Made by a program: the position numbers and the translations under genes. A stretch of DNA of 64,000 bases, from positions 5,394,001 through 5,458,000 of the forward strand of contig NZ_JADQDK010000001.1 of NCBI RefSeq assembly GCF_019263705.2. The letters run 5' to 3'. The notes under the pieces are model-generated. The model had not been told where the DNA came from and ran no database searches. It saw nothing but the letters and a program-made list of their open reading frames with translations. Positions 57,592 to 64,000 of the stretch are shown one piece after another. Each line of letters starts with the position of its first letter. The first letter of the stretch is position 1. The stretch is from Pseudonocardia abyssalis (lineage in GTDB: Bacteria; Actinomycetota; Actinomycetes; Mycobacteriales; Pseudonocardiaceae).

Positions 57592-58763
57592 CGCGGCACC
57601 GCGGTCGGCAGGGCCGCCCGCACCGTCCACGCCCGGTCGCCCGGACCGGCGACGACCCGCCCTCCGACGGCCGCGGCGCGCTCGGTGAGCCCGAGCAGGC
57701 CGGTGCCCGTGCCGCCGCCGTCGGGGGCGCCGTCGACCAGGTCGTTGGCCACCTCGACCCGCAGCTCGCCGCCCTCCTGGCGCAGGACGACCCGCACCGT
57801 GCTGCCGGGGGCGTGCTTGGCCGCGTTGGTCAGCGACTCCTGCACGATCCGGTACGCGGCCAGGTCGACCGCGGCCGGGAGGTCACCAGGCGGGCGGCGG
57901 TCGTCGAGGTCGACCCGCAGGCCCGACGCGCGTCCGGCGTCGAGGAGCGCCTCGACGCGGTCGAGCCCGGCCGGGGCCGTGCGGGGCTCGTCGGCACCGT
58001 CGGCGCGCAGCAGGCCGATCATCGTGCGCATCTCCGCCAGCGACGCGACGCTGCCCCGGCGGACCTGGGCCAGCACGCGGCGCAGGGTCTCCGGGTCGGC
58101 ACCGGGCACGGTCAGCGCCGCCTCCGACTGGAGCGCGATGGCCGAGAGCTGCCCGGCGATGACGTCGTGCAGGTCACGGGCCATCCGGTTGCGCTCGGCG
58201 GTGACGGCGGCGGCGCGGTCCAGCTCGGCCATCCGGCGTTCCTGCTCGGCGCGGTCGTGCTCGGCGTCGGCGCGCTCCCGGTGCTGGCGCACCTCCTGCG
58301 CCCACCACACCGGGACCGCGAGCAGCAGCCCCAGGCTCATGAGGGTGCGGACGGCCGCGGCGGCGTCCTCGAGGAGCAGGCTGCGCAGCGCCAGCAGCGC
58401 CACCACGGCACCCGCGGCGGCGCACACCCACCGGCTCGCCCGCCGCGAGGAGTGCAGGACCGCGCTGTAGAGCACCTCACCGAACGCGAGCAGCATCCCG
58501 GTGTGCGTGGCGCCGACGACGAACGGGCTCGCGACCAGGGCCGCGGTGGTGACGAGCAGCCCGGCCACCGGACGGCGTCGACGTAGGACGACCCCGGAGC
58601 AGGCCACCGCGAGCACCCCGACGGCCCCGCCCGTCGACCCCGGCGGTCCGCCCCACTGCACCGCCGCGTCGGGGACGACGAACAGCAGGGCCACGCCGAT
58701 GGCCAGGAGCAGCAGGGCGCGCAGCACGTCCTCGTAGACCTCCCGGGCGCTCACGGATCCCAT
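57588..58763 (-). CDS. NarL-type membrane histidine kinase
   Basis: The 391-residue kinase has four or five membrane helices in the first 165 residues (ALLLLAIGVALLFVVPD, GVLAVACSGVVLRRRR, LVTTAALVASPFVV, WVCAAAGAVVALLAL) and a short coiled coil. HisKA_3 has the phospho-His in ARDLHDVIAGQLSA. The HATPase has N-box VQESLTNAAKHAPGS and G-box GTGTGLLGLTERA. The ATG at 58763 with GGTGGG upstream is preferred over the longer frame from 58808. It is the partner of the regulator that overlaps it. Confidence 0.9.
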   Translation of the reverse strand: MGSVSAREVYEDVLRALLLLAIGVALLFVVPDAAVQWGGPPGSTGGAVGVLAVACSGVVLRRRRPVAGLLVTTAALVASPFVVGATHTGMLLAFGEVLYSAVLHSSRRASRWVCAAAGAVVALLALRSLLLEDAAAAVRTLMSLGLLLAVPVWWAQEVRQHRERADAEHDRAEQERRMAELDRAAAVTAERNRMARDLHDVIAGQLSAIALQSEAALTVPGADPETLRRVLAQVRRGSVASLAEMRTMIGLLRADGADEPRTAPAGLDRVEALLDAGRASGLRVDLDDRRPPGDLPAAVDLAAYRIVQESLTNAAKHAPGSTVRVVLRQEGGELRVEVANDLVDGAPDGGGTGTGLLGLTERAAAVGGRVVAGPGDRAWTVRAALPTAVPR

Positions 58764-58864
58764 CCCACCACGGGTCCGGCCGACGCGCGTCGATCGAAGG
58801 AGGTACACCGGGATGCTCCTCGCGCCCGACGACCACGGCCCCTCCTGGCGGCACGCTCGTCGCC

Positions 58865-59452
58865 ATGGTCGAGTTCCTGTCGCAGAACCCGCTGGTCATC
58901 CTGATCGGCGCGTGCGAGGTGTTCTTCTGGGTGTTCCTGCTCGGCGGGCTCGCCGTGCGGTACGTCCTGCGCAGGCGGCGGCTGAGCGCCGTGCTGCTGG
59001 TCGGCGTGCCGGTGCTCGACGTCGTGCTGGTGTCGGCGTCGCTGCTGGACGTGGCCGGCGGCTCCGCACCCGGGGCGACGCACGGACTGGCGGCCGTCTA
59101 CCTCGGCTTCACGGTCGCGTTCGGGCACTCGGTCGTCCGCTGGGTCGACGGCCGGTTCGCGTACCGCTTCGCCGGCGCCCCCGCCCCGGCCGGTCCGCCG
59201 CGGTACGGCACCGCGAAGGTCGTGCACGAGTGGCGCGGGTGGGGCCGCCTGCTGCTCGGCTGGGGCATCGCGCTGGCCGTGCTGGCGGCGACGGCGCTCG
59301 TCGCGGGCACCGGGATCCCGGACCCCACGACGTGGCCCGCCGACCCGATGTGGGGCTGGGGCTCGCGGCTGCTCCCGGTCGTGCTGATCTGGTTCGCCGT
59401 CGGCCCGGGGTGGACGACGCTGGCCCCGCCGCGGGAGCCGGCGCGTGCCTGA
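58865..59452 (+). CDS. five-helix membrane protein of unknown function
   Basis: The 195-residue product has hydrophobic helices at about 8-35, 40-60, 72-90, 120-145 and 165-182, with a basic loop between. A conserved-looking VVHEWRGWGRLLLGWG segment stands before helix 4. I recognise no enzyme motif. Its stop overlaps the DUF418 gene by 8 bases, so the pair is translated together; the two-component system diverges upstream. Confidence 0.75.
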   Translation: MVEFLSQNPLVILIGACEVFFWVFLLGGLAVRYVLRRRRLSAVLLVGVPVLDVVLVSASLLDVAGGSAPGATHGLAAVYLGFTVAFGHSVVRWVDGRFAYRFAGAPAPAGPPRYGTAKVVHEWRGWGRLLLGWGIALAVLAATALVAGTGIPDPTTWPADPMWGWGSRLLPVVLIWFAVGPGWTTLAPPREPARA

Positions 59453-60557
59453 CCGCATCCCGGCCCTCGACGTCCTGCGCGGCGTCGCCATCCTCGGCAC
59501 GCTCGCCTCGAACGTCTGGCTGTTCACCGCCGTCGGTGGCCCGGCCGCGCTGCTGAAGGGCGGCGTCGACGCGACCGACGCCGTCCGGACCGCGCTGATC
59601 ACGCTGTCGAACGGCAAGTTCCTCGCCCTGCTGACGCTGCTGTTCGGCGTCGGGCTGGAGATCCAGTACGGGTCCGCGGTGCGCCGCGGCGTCCCGTGGC
59701 CGGGGCGCTACCCGGTGCGGGCCGCGATCCTGTTCGTCGAGGGGTTGCTGCACTACCTGCTCGTCTTCGAGTTCGACGTGCTCATGGGCTATGCGATCAC
59801 CTCGCTGCTCGTCGCGCACCTGATCGGGCGCAGCGACCGGGTCGTGCGCGCCTGGATGTGGGGCAGCGGGTCGGTGTTCGCGGTGGTGCTCCTCGGGGTG
59901 ACCGCGCTGCTGGTCACGGCCCCGCCGACGACGGCGAGCGTCCCGGTCCCGGCGGGGAGCACCGCGAGCTGGACGGCGCAGGTCGCGGAGCGGGTGACCG
60001 GGTTCGCCCTGTTCCGCGCGGAGCTGCTGCTGATCGTCCCGTCGGCGGCGGTGCTGTTCCTGCTCGGGTCCCGGCTGCTGCGCGCGGGCGCGTTCGACGC
60101 GGGCGGCACCCGGCTGCGGCGCCGGCTCGCGGTGGCCGGGCTCGGCGTCGGCGTCCCGATCAACGCCCTGACGGCTCTCGCCGGGCCCGGCTGGGTCCTC
60201 GTCGACCGCTACCTCGTGCCGCCGCTGGTGGCGCTCGGGCTGCTCGGCGCGATCACCGAACTGGTCGCCCGCACGCGCGGCGGGGTGCTGCGGTGCGGGC
60301 TCGCGGCCGTCGGGCGGACGGCGCTGTCGTGCTACGTCCTGCAGAACGCGCTCGCCGCGGCACTGTGCTTCGACTGGGGTCTCGGCCTCGCTACCCGCTT
60401 CACCGACGCCCGGCCGTGGTGGGTGGTCGGGCTGTGGGCCGGGATCTCGCTGGTGCTGCTGCTGGCCGCACCCGCGTGGCTGCGGCGGTTCCCCCGCGGC
60501 CCCGTGGAGCTGCTCACGCACCACCTCTACCGCGGTGGCTCCGACGTGCGGGCCTGA
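59445..60557 (+). CDS. DUF418-family membrane protein
   Basis: The 370-residue membrane protein has about nine helices. The family starts IPALDVLRGVAILGTL and ends in the DUF418 domain, with GRTALSCYVLQNALA and the final LRRFPRGPVELLTHHLYRG typical of it. DUF418 is related to acyltransferase-like membrane proteins (YeiB), role unknown. It starts with GTG at 59445, overlapping the gene before. Confidence 0.9.
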   Translation: MPDRIPALDVLRGVAILGTLASNVWLFTAVGGPAALLKGGVDATDAVRTALITLSNGKFLALLTLLFGVGLEIQYGSAVRRGVPWPGRYPVRAAILFVEGLLHYLLVFEFDVLMGYAITSLLVAHLIGRSDRVVRAWMWGSGSVFAVVLLGVTALLVTAPPTTASVPVPAGSTASWTAQVAERVTGFALFRAELLLIVPSAAVLFLLGSRLLRAGAFDAGGTRLRRRLAVAGLGVGVPINALTALAGPGWVLVDRYLVPPLVALGLLGAITELVARTRGGVLRCGLAAVGRTALSCYVLQNALAAALCFDWGLGLATRFTDARPWWVVGLWAGISLVLLLAAPAWLRRFPRGPVELLTHHLYRGGSDVRA

Positions 60558-60826
60558 TCGGGCACGAGCCCGCGTCGGTGGGCCGCGGCCGGCCCGCGAA
60601 CAGGCGCTCGGCGATCTGCGCGTCGGTGGGTCCACCGCCTCGGCGACGGCGGCTTCGTCCCCGTGGACCAGCGCCGGTCGGCGGGCGGGTACCGGGAGGG
60701 GAGCAGGCCGTGGGCGGGGAACCCTGGTGCGTGGATGTAGGGAGTTCTCCCGATCCGCCGAGGGGCCCGCCTCCCTAGCGTCGGCGACAGCCGGACCGAC
60801 CGGCGTCGATCCCCGGAGGTTCCGAC

Positions 60827-61174
60827 GTGACCACCCCATCTCGCTCCCGCCGCCGCACCGTCACGCTGTGGGTGGTGGTGCTCGCCCTGTTCGGCGCCGC
60901 GGCGGTCGGCTTCGCGACCCTGCGCCAAGGCGAGGCCGTCGCGGCCGACGTCGGCGCCTGCCTGGAGTCGACCGGCACCGACAGCCTGTCCGTCGTGGCC
61001 TGCGACGCCCCGACCGCGGAGTACACCGTCGTCGGGAAGCTGGTGGACCGCACGTCGATCGACGCCGGCCTGTTCGCCTGCTCCGACTTCCCCACCGCGA
61101 CGACGTCCTACTGGCAGGGCCGGGAGGGCGTCGGGGAGAAGGGGACGGTGCTCTGCCTCGCGCCGACCGGCTGA
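60827..61174 (+). CDS. LppU/SCO3897-like secreted small protein
   Basis: The 115-residue protein has an N-terminal basic region and one hydrophobic helix (about 10-30: TVTLWVVVLALFGAAAVGFA). An extracytoplasmic domain with four cysteines follows (GACLES, VVACDAP, LFACSDF, VLCLAP), probably two disulfides. The pattern DVGACL with later CDAP resembles the LppU/SCO3897 family of envelope proteins; no function is known. GTG start at 60827 with GGAGG upstream. Confidence 0.75.
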   Translation: MTTPSRSRRRTVTLWVVVLALFGAAAVGFATLRQGEAVAADVGACLESTGTDSLSVVACDAPTAEYTVVGKLVDRTSIDAGLFACSDFPTATTSYWQGREGVGEKGTVLCLAPTG

Positions 61175-61175
61175 G

Positions 61176-61919
61176 TCAGGCGTCCACCACGAGCCAGCCG
61201 CCGTGGTGGTCGTCCACCCGGTACGGGCGTCCGGTGGCGGCGCCGAGCGCGTCGAGGGCGGCCGCGTCGAAGGTGCGGACGTGGCCCCATGCCTCGTTCG
61301 GCTCGTCCTCGTACGGCACCGCCACCACGACCCGGTACCGCGCGAGGCGCAGCATCTCGGCGACGACGACCGGGGCGAGTGCAGGCGGCAGGTGCTCCAG
61401 CAGGTGGACGGCGAACACGGTGTCGGTGCAGTCGTCGGCCATCGGCACCGCGGTGGCGTCGCCGGTGAGGGTGTGCAGCGGCAGGTCCAGTGCGGGGGCG
61501 ACGCCGGCGAGGAGCCGGACCGTGCCCGCGGACAGGTCGACCGCGGTGACGTCGTGCCCGGCCGCGACGAGCTGCAGCGACAGGAACCCGAAGCAGCACC
61601 CGAGCTCGACGACGGACCCGACGGCGAGCTCGACGGCCCGGTCGTGCACCGGCGCCATCCCGGCGTTGGTGCCGCCCGGGGCGCCGCCGCGGCCCAGCTC
61701 GTCGAGGGTGTTGCGGTAGAACGCGGTCCAGCCGGGGTCGACCGACGCGACGACCGAGACGAACGTCCGCTCGAACGCCGACGCCTCGATGTGGCCGGGG
61801 GCGACGAGGTCGTCGGCGATCCAGCCGGCCAGGTCGTTGCTGATCTCGCCCACGGAGATCCGGTGCCGCAGCCGCCCGTCGGTGCCCATCGTGAGTCGGG
61901 GGACGGCCGCGGTGGTCAT
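61176..61919 (-). CDS. SAM-dependent methyltransferase, possibly mycofactocin-type (MftM)
   Basis: The 247-residue class I methyltransferase has a SAM-binding motif I VVELGCCFGFLSLQL, acidic VTAVDLS, and later HLLEHLPP. The C-terminal sequence VPYEDEPNEAWGHVRTFDA resembles MftM, the enzyme that methylates mycofactocin oligosaccharides. This is from memory of the family and not confirmed. No other mft gene is in the window. Its 3' end is one base from the convergent LppU-like gene. Confidence 0.65.
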   Translation of the reverse strand: MTTAAVPRLTMGTDGRLRHRISVGEISNDLAGWIADDLVAPGHIEASAFERTFVSVVASVDPGWTAFYRNTLDELGRGGAPGGTNAGMAPVHDRAVELAVGSVVELGCCFGFLSLQLVAAGHDVTAVDLSAGTVRLLAGVAPALDLPLHTLTGDATAVPMADDCTDTVFAVHLLEHLPPALAPVVVAEMLRLARYRVVVAVPYEDEPNEAWGHVRTFDAAALDALGAATGRPYRVDDHHGGWLVVDA

Positions 61920-61966
61920 CGTCCGACCCTATGTGGCTCCCCGCTCCGGGACACCTGCCGGAACGG

Positions 61967-62317
61967 TCAGGCCGCAGGGACCGGTGTGGCCGGGTCGCCG
62001 TCCAGCGCCGCGGCCAGGCGCGGGGCGAGCTGCTCCGGCGCGACCGGCAGGCTCAGCACCGAGCCGAACGACATCGCGCCGTTGGTCTCGCTCAGCTCCG
62101 GCAGCAGGATCGCGCGGCCCTCCTGCGCGACCCGCAGGTTCCGGAACGGCGGGTCGGCGATCGTGGCGTCGTCGGCGAACGTGCCGTAGAGGCCGACGAC
62201 GAGGACGTCGGCCTCCAGTACGTCGAGCTGCTCGGGGCTCAGCTGCACCGGCGGGCGGTTCTCGCCGGAGAACAGGCCCTCGGCGGCGGGCGGGAGCGCG
62301 AGTCCGAGGTCGCGCAC
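61967..62317 (-). pseudogene. C-terminal relic of an iron-siderophore-binding protein
   Basis: About 116 codons match the last third of FecB-type substrate-binding proteins: MRDLGLALPPAAEGLFSGEN, a VLEADVLVVGLYG strand, and PPFRNLRVAQEGRAILLPEL. A complete protein would be about 330 residues with a signal peptide; the N-terminal two thirds are missing. The break is near 62318, right before the promoter of the clostripain gene, so that gene may have replaced the missing part. Confidence 0.7.
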
Positions 62318-62396
62318 CCTGCCCGGGGCGCAGAACGAAGATCGTCTGGTAGGAATCGGCAGCCACCGCCCGTCGGTGCACCTGAGGAGGGCTCCG

Positions 62397-64000
62397 ATGC
62401 GTCGACGTCTCGCCGGGCCGGCTGTCGCCTGCCTGCTCGCCGCGGGGTGCTCGGCCGGGCCCGTCCCCGACGACGCCCCGCCCGGCTGGACCGTGCTGGT
62501 CTACTCGATCGCCGACACCGACCTCGAGCCGTTCCTGCTCACCGACCTGGGCGAGATCGGCGAGGTGGGCACGACCGGCGAGGTCGCGATCTCGGCGCTG
62601 GCCGACCGCGCCGCGGGCTACACCGACGAGCCCGCGCTCGGCCTCGGCGACTGGGAGGGCGGCAAGGTCCTGCAGTACACCGACGCGGGGGTCGAGGTCG
62701 TCGAGGAGCTGGGGGAGGTCAACACCGGTGATCCCGACGTGCTGCGCCGCTTCGTCGCCGACGGGCTGGCCGCGCACCCCGCGCAGAACACCGCGGTGAT
62801 CCTCACCGACCACGGCGCGGCATGGTCGGGCGTCGGCGGCGACGAGTCGGCGGGCTCCGACGTCCTGACGCTGGCCGAGATGCGCGACGCCGTGTCCGGT
62901 GGCCTCGCCGACGCCGGTGTCGACCGGCTCGACCTCCTCGGCTTCGACGCCTGCCTGATGGCCACCTACGAGACGGCGAGCACGTTCGCGGGCGTCGCCG
63001 ACCGGATGCTCGCCTCCCAAGAGCTCGAACCCGGTCACGGATGGGACTACCGCGTGCTGCAGATGCTCGCCGACGACCCCGCCACCACCGTCGACGCGCT
63101 CGGCGGCGCGCTGATCGACGGCTTCGACGCTCAGGCGGAGGAGGAGGGAACCGAGGCCGACATCACGCTGTCCCTGGTCGACCTCACGCGGATGCCGACC
63201 GTCGATGAGGCCATGACCGCGTTCGGCGGGGCGCTGACCGAGCGGGTCGCGACACTGGCCCCCGTCGTCGGCGCGCAGCGCGCGTCCACACTGGGCTTCG
63301 GGCGCAGCCCCGACCCCGTCGAGGACACCCACATGGCCGATCTCGGCATCCTCGCCGCGCAGATCGGTGTCGAGACGCTCGACGTCTCCGACGAGGCCGA
63401 CGCGCTGGTCCGGGCCCTGAACGACGCCGTCGTCGACCGCGTCGCGGGGCAGGCGATGCGCGGCGCGACCGGACTCTCGATCTACTTCCCGCCGCAGGCC
63501 GAGTACTTCGACACCGCCTACGCCGACGTGCCGGGGGCCGGGCCGTGGACCCGGTTCCTGCAGGGCTACTACGGCGCGGGCGAGGCCCTGCCCGTCGATC
63601 AGCGGCCGCGCTTGCTCGGCGACCCCGACCCGTCCTTCGACGCCGACGGCCTCACCCTGGTCGGCGCGGTCGACCCGGCCGCGGCGGGTGCGGTGTCCGA
63701 GGCCGTCATCACCTACGGCCTCGTGGTCGACGGCGGCGGCACCACGTTCCTCGGTGAGGAGCCCGCGACCGTCGGCGACGACGGGCAGGTGGTCGGCGTC
63801 TACGACCTGACGCAGCTGACGATCTCCGACGGACAGGACACCGCGCAGGCCTACCTGACCCTGACCGACGCCGGGGACGGCGCACTGAGCATCGACGTGC
63901 CGATGGCCTACTACGCGCCCGGCGCCCAGGAGTACCAGGACGTCCTGCTCACCATCACGATCGACGCCGGCACCGGCGACGTTGTCAACGAGACCTACTA
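62397..64000 (+). CDS. clostripain (C11)-family lipoprotein (C-terminus outside window)
   Basis: The ATG at 62397 follows GAGGAGGG by 6 bases. The first 20 residues are a lipoprotein signal with lipobox LAAGC. The peptidase C11 core follows at about 40-390: the catalytic His in ILTDHGAAWSG and Cys in LLGFDACLMATYE, then LDVS-like substrate segments and SIYFPP. 534 codons are present and still open at base 64000. In this family autocleavage activates the enzyme; a cell-surface cysteine peptidase is likely. It is co-oriented with nothing nearby. Confidence 0.88.
   Translation, partial: MRRRLAGPAVACLLAAGCSAGPVPDDAPPGWTVLVYSIADTDLEPFLLTDLGEIGEVGTTGEVAISALADRAAGYTDEPALGLGDWEGGKVLQYTDAGVEVVEELGEVNTGDPDVLRRFVADGLAAHPAQNTAVILTDHGAAWSGVGGDESAGSDVLTLAEMRDAVSGGLADAGVDRLDLLGFDACLMATYETASTFAGVADRMLASQELEPGHGWDYRVLQMLADDPATTVDALGGALIDGFDAQAEEEGTEADITLSLVDLTRMPTVDEAMTAFGGALTERVATLAPVVGAQRASTLGFGRSPDPVEDTHMADLGILAAQIGVETLDVSDEADALVRALNDAVVDRVAGQAMRGATGLSIYFPPQAEYFDTAYADVPGAGPWTRFLQGYYGAGEALPVDQRPRLLGDPDPSFDADGLTLVGAVDPAAAGAVSEAVITYGLVVDGGGTTFLGEEPATVGDDGQVVGVYDLTQLTISDGQDTAQAYLTLTDAGDGALSIDVPMAYYAPGAQEYQDVLLTITIDAGTGDVVNETY

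Noticed and set aside
60558..60826. Possible minus-strand coding relic between DUF418 and the LppU-like gene
   Set aside because: Short stretches such as GPTDAQIAERLFAG look coding but only across a frameshift; no family recognised, so not annotated.

Overview
The window is very GC-rich, densely coding DNA with GTG starts, GTGA/ATGA stop-start overlaps and Streptomyces-like conservons. It comes from an actinomycete, most likely a member of the Pseudonocardiaceae such as Pseudonocardia (inference from gene content and style, not from a marker gene). Two blocks keep the gene order known from Mycobacterium tuberculosis. The first is rpfA-moaE-mog-moaC, a small gene, the Rv0862c-type helicase-associated gene and XPB (Rv0861c-Rv0867c). 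The second is groEL2, moeA, psd, pssA, a CDC48-like AAA ATPase, LytR_C, DUF3263 and def (Rv0429c-Rv0440).

Layout. 0-3.9 kb: an MFS exporter cut by the window edge with two MarR regulators, a gamma-carbonic-anhydrase-like protein, a GerMN lipoprotein and a proline-repeat membrane protein. 3.9-7.3 kb: an iron-type alcohol dehydrogenase with a GAF histidine kinase and LuxR-type regulator in one operon. 7.4-10.6 kb: MoxR AAA, VWA and XdhC genes, the usual maturation set for molybdenum hydroxylases. 11-14.8 kb: molybdenum-cofactor genes flanked by two rpf-like genes. 14.8-25 kb: the helicase-associated gene and XPB, separated by a cvnABCD conservon. 25-32.4 kb: a two-component pair and a five-gene Liv-type ABC importer. 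32.5-36.2 kb: PspC, LtrA, a TIGR03086-type protein with a divergent WYL regulator, and small membrane proteins. 36.3-45.5 kb: groEL with two CIRCE operators, moeA, phospholipid synthesis, the AAA ATPase and def. 45.5-50 kb: a two-component system whose kinase is frameshifted, next to an ABC/FtsX exporter. 50.2-55.6 kb: a deazaflavin-type reductase, thiD under a TPP riboswitch, and a three-subunit molybdenum hydroxylase. 55.8-64 kb: a Ser/Thr kinase, another NarL pair, DUF418, a probable mycofactocin-type methyltransferase, a siderophore-binding relic and a clostripain-family lipoprotein running off the end.

Theme. Several distant segments serve one purpose. Molybdenum cofactor synthesis (moaE, mogA, moaC, a MobA/MocA-like transferase, moeA), enzyme maturation (MoxR, VWA, XdhC) and the hydroxylase itself (51.9-55.6 kb) all lie in this window.

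Most interesting non-coding signals: a perfect CRP box (39335-39350) upstream of a candidate terminator-ended small RNA between moeA and psd; CRP-like palindromes and a shared CCTGTCC/GGACAGG stem in the leaders of both rpf genes; a second, decayed TPP riboswitch overlapping the thiD stop codon; a probable CTG start codon; and REP-like repeats, one of them inside the AAA ATPase coding sequence.
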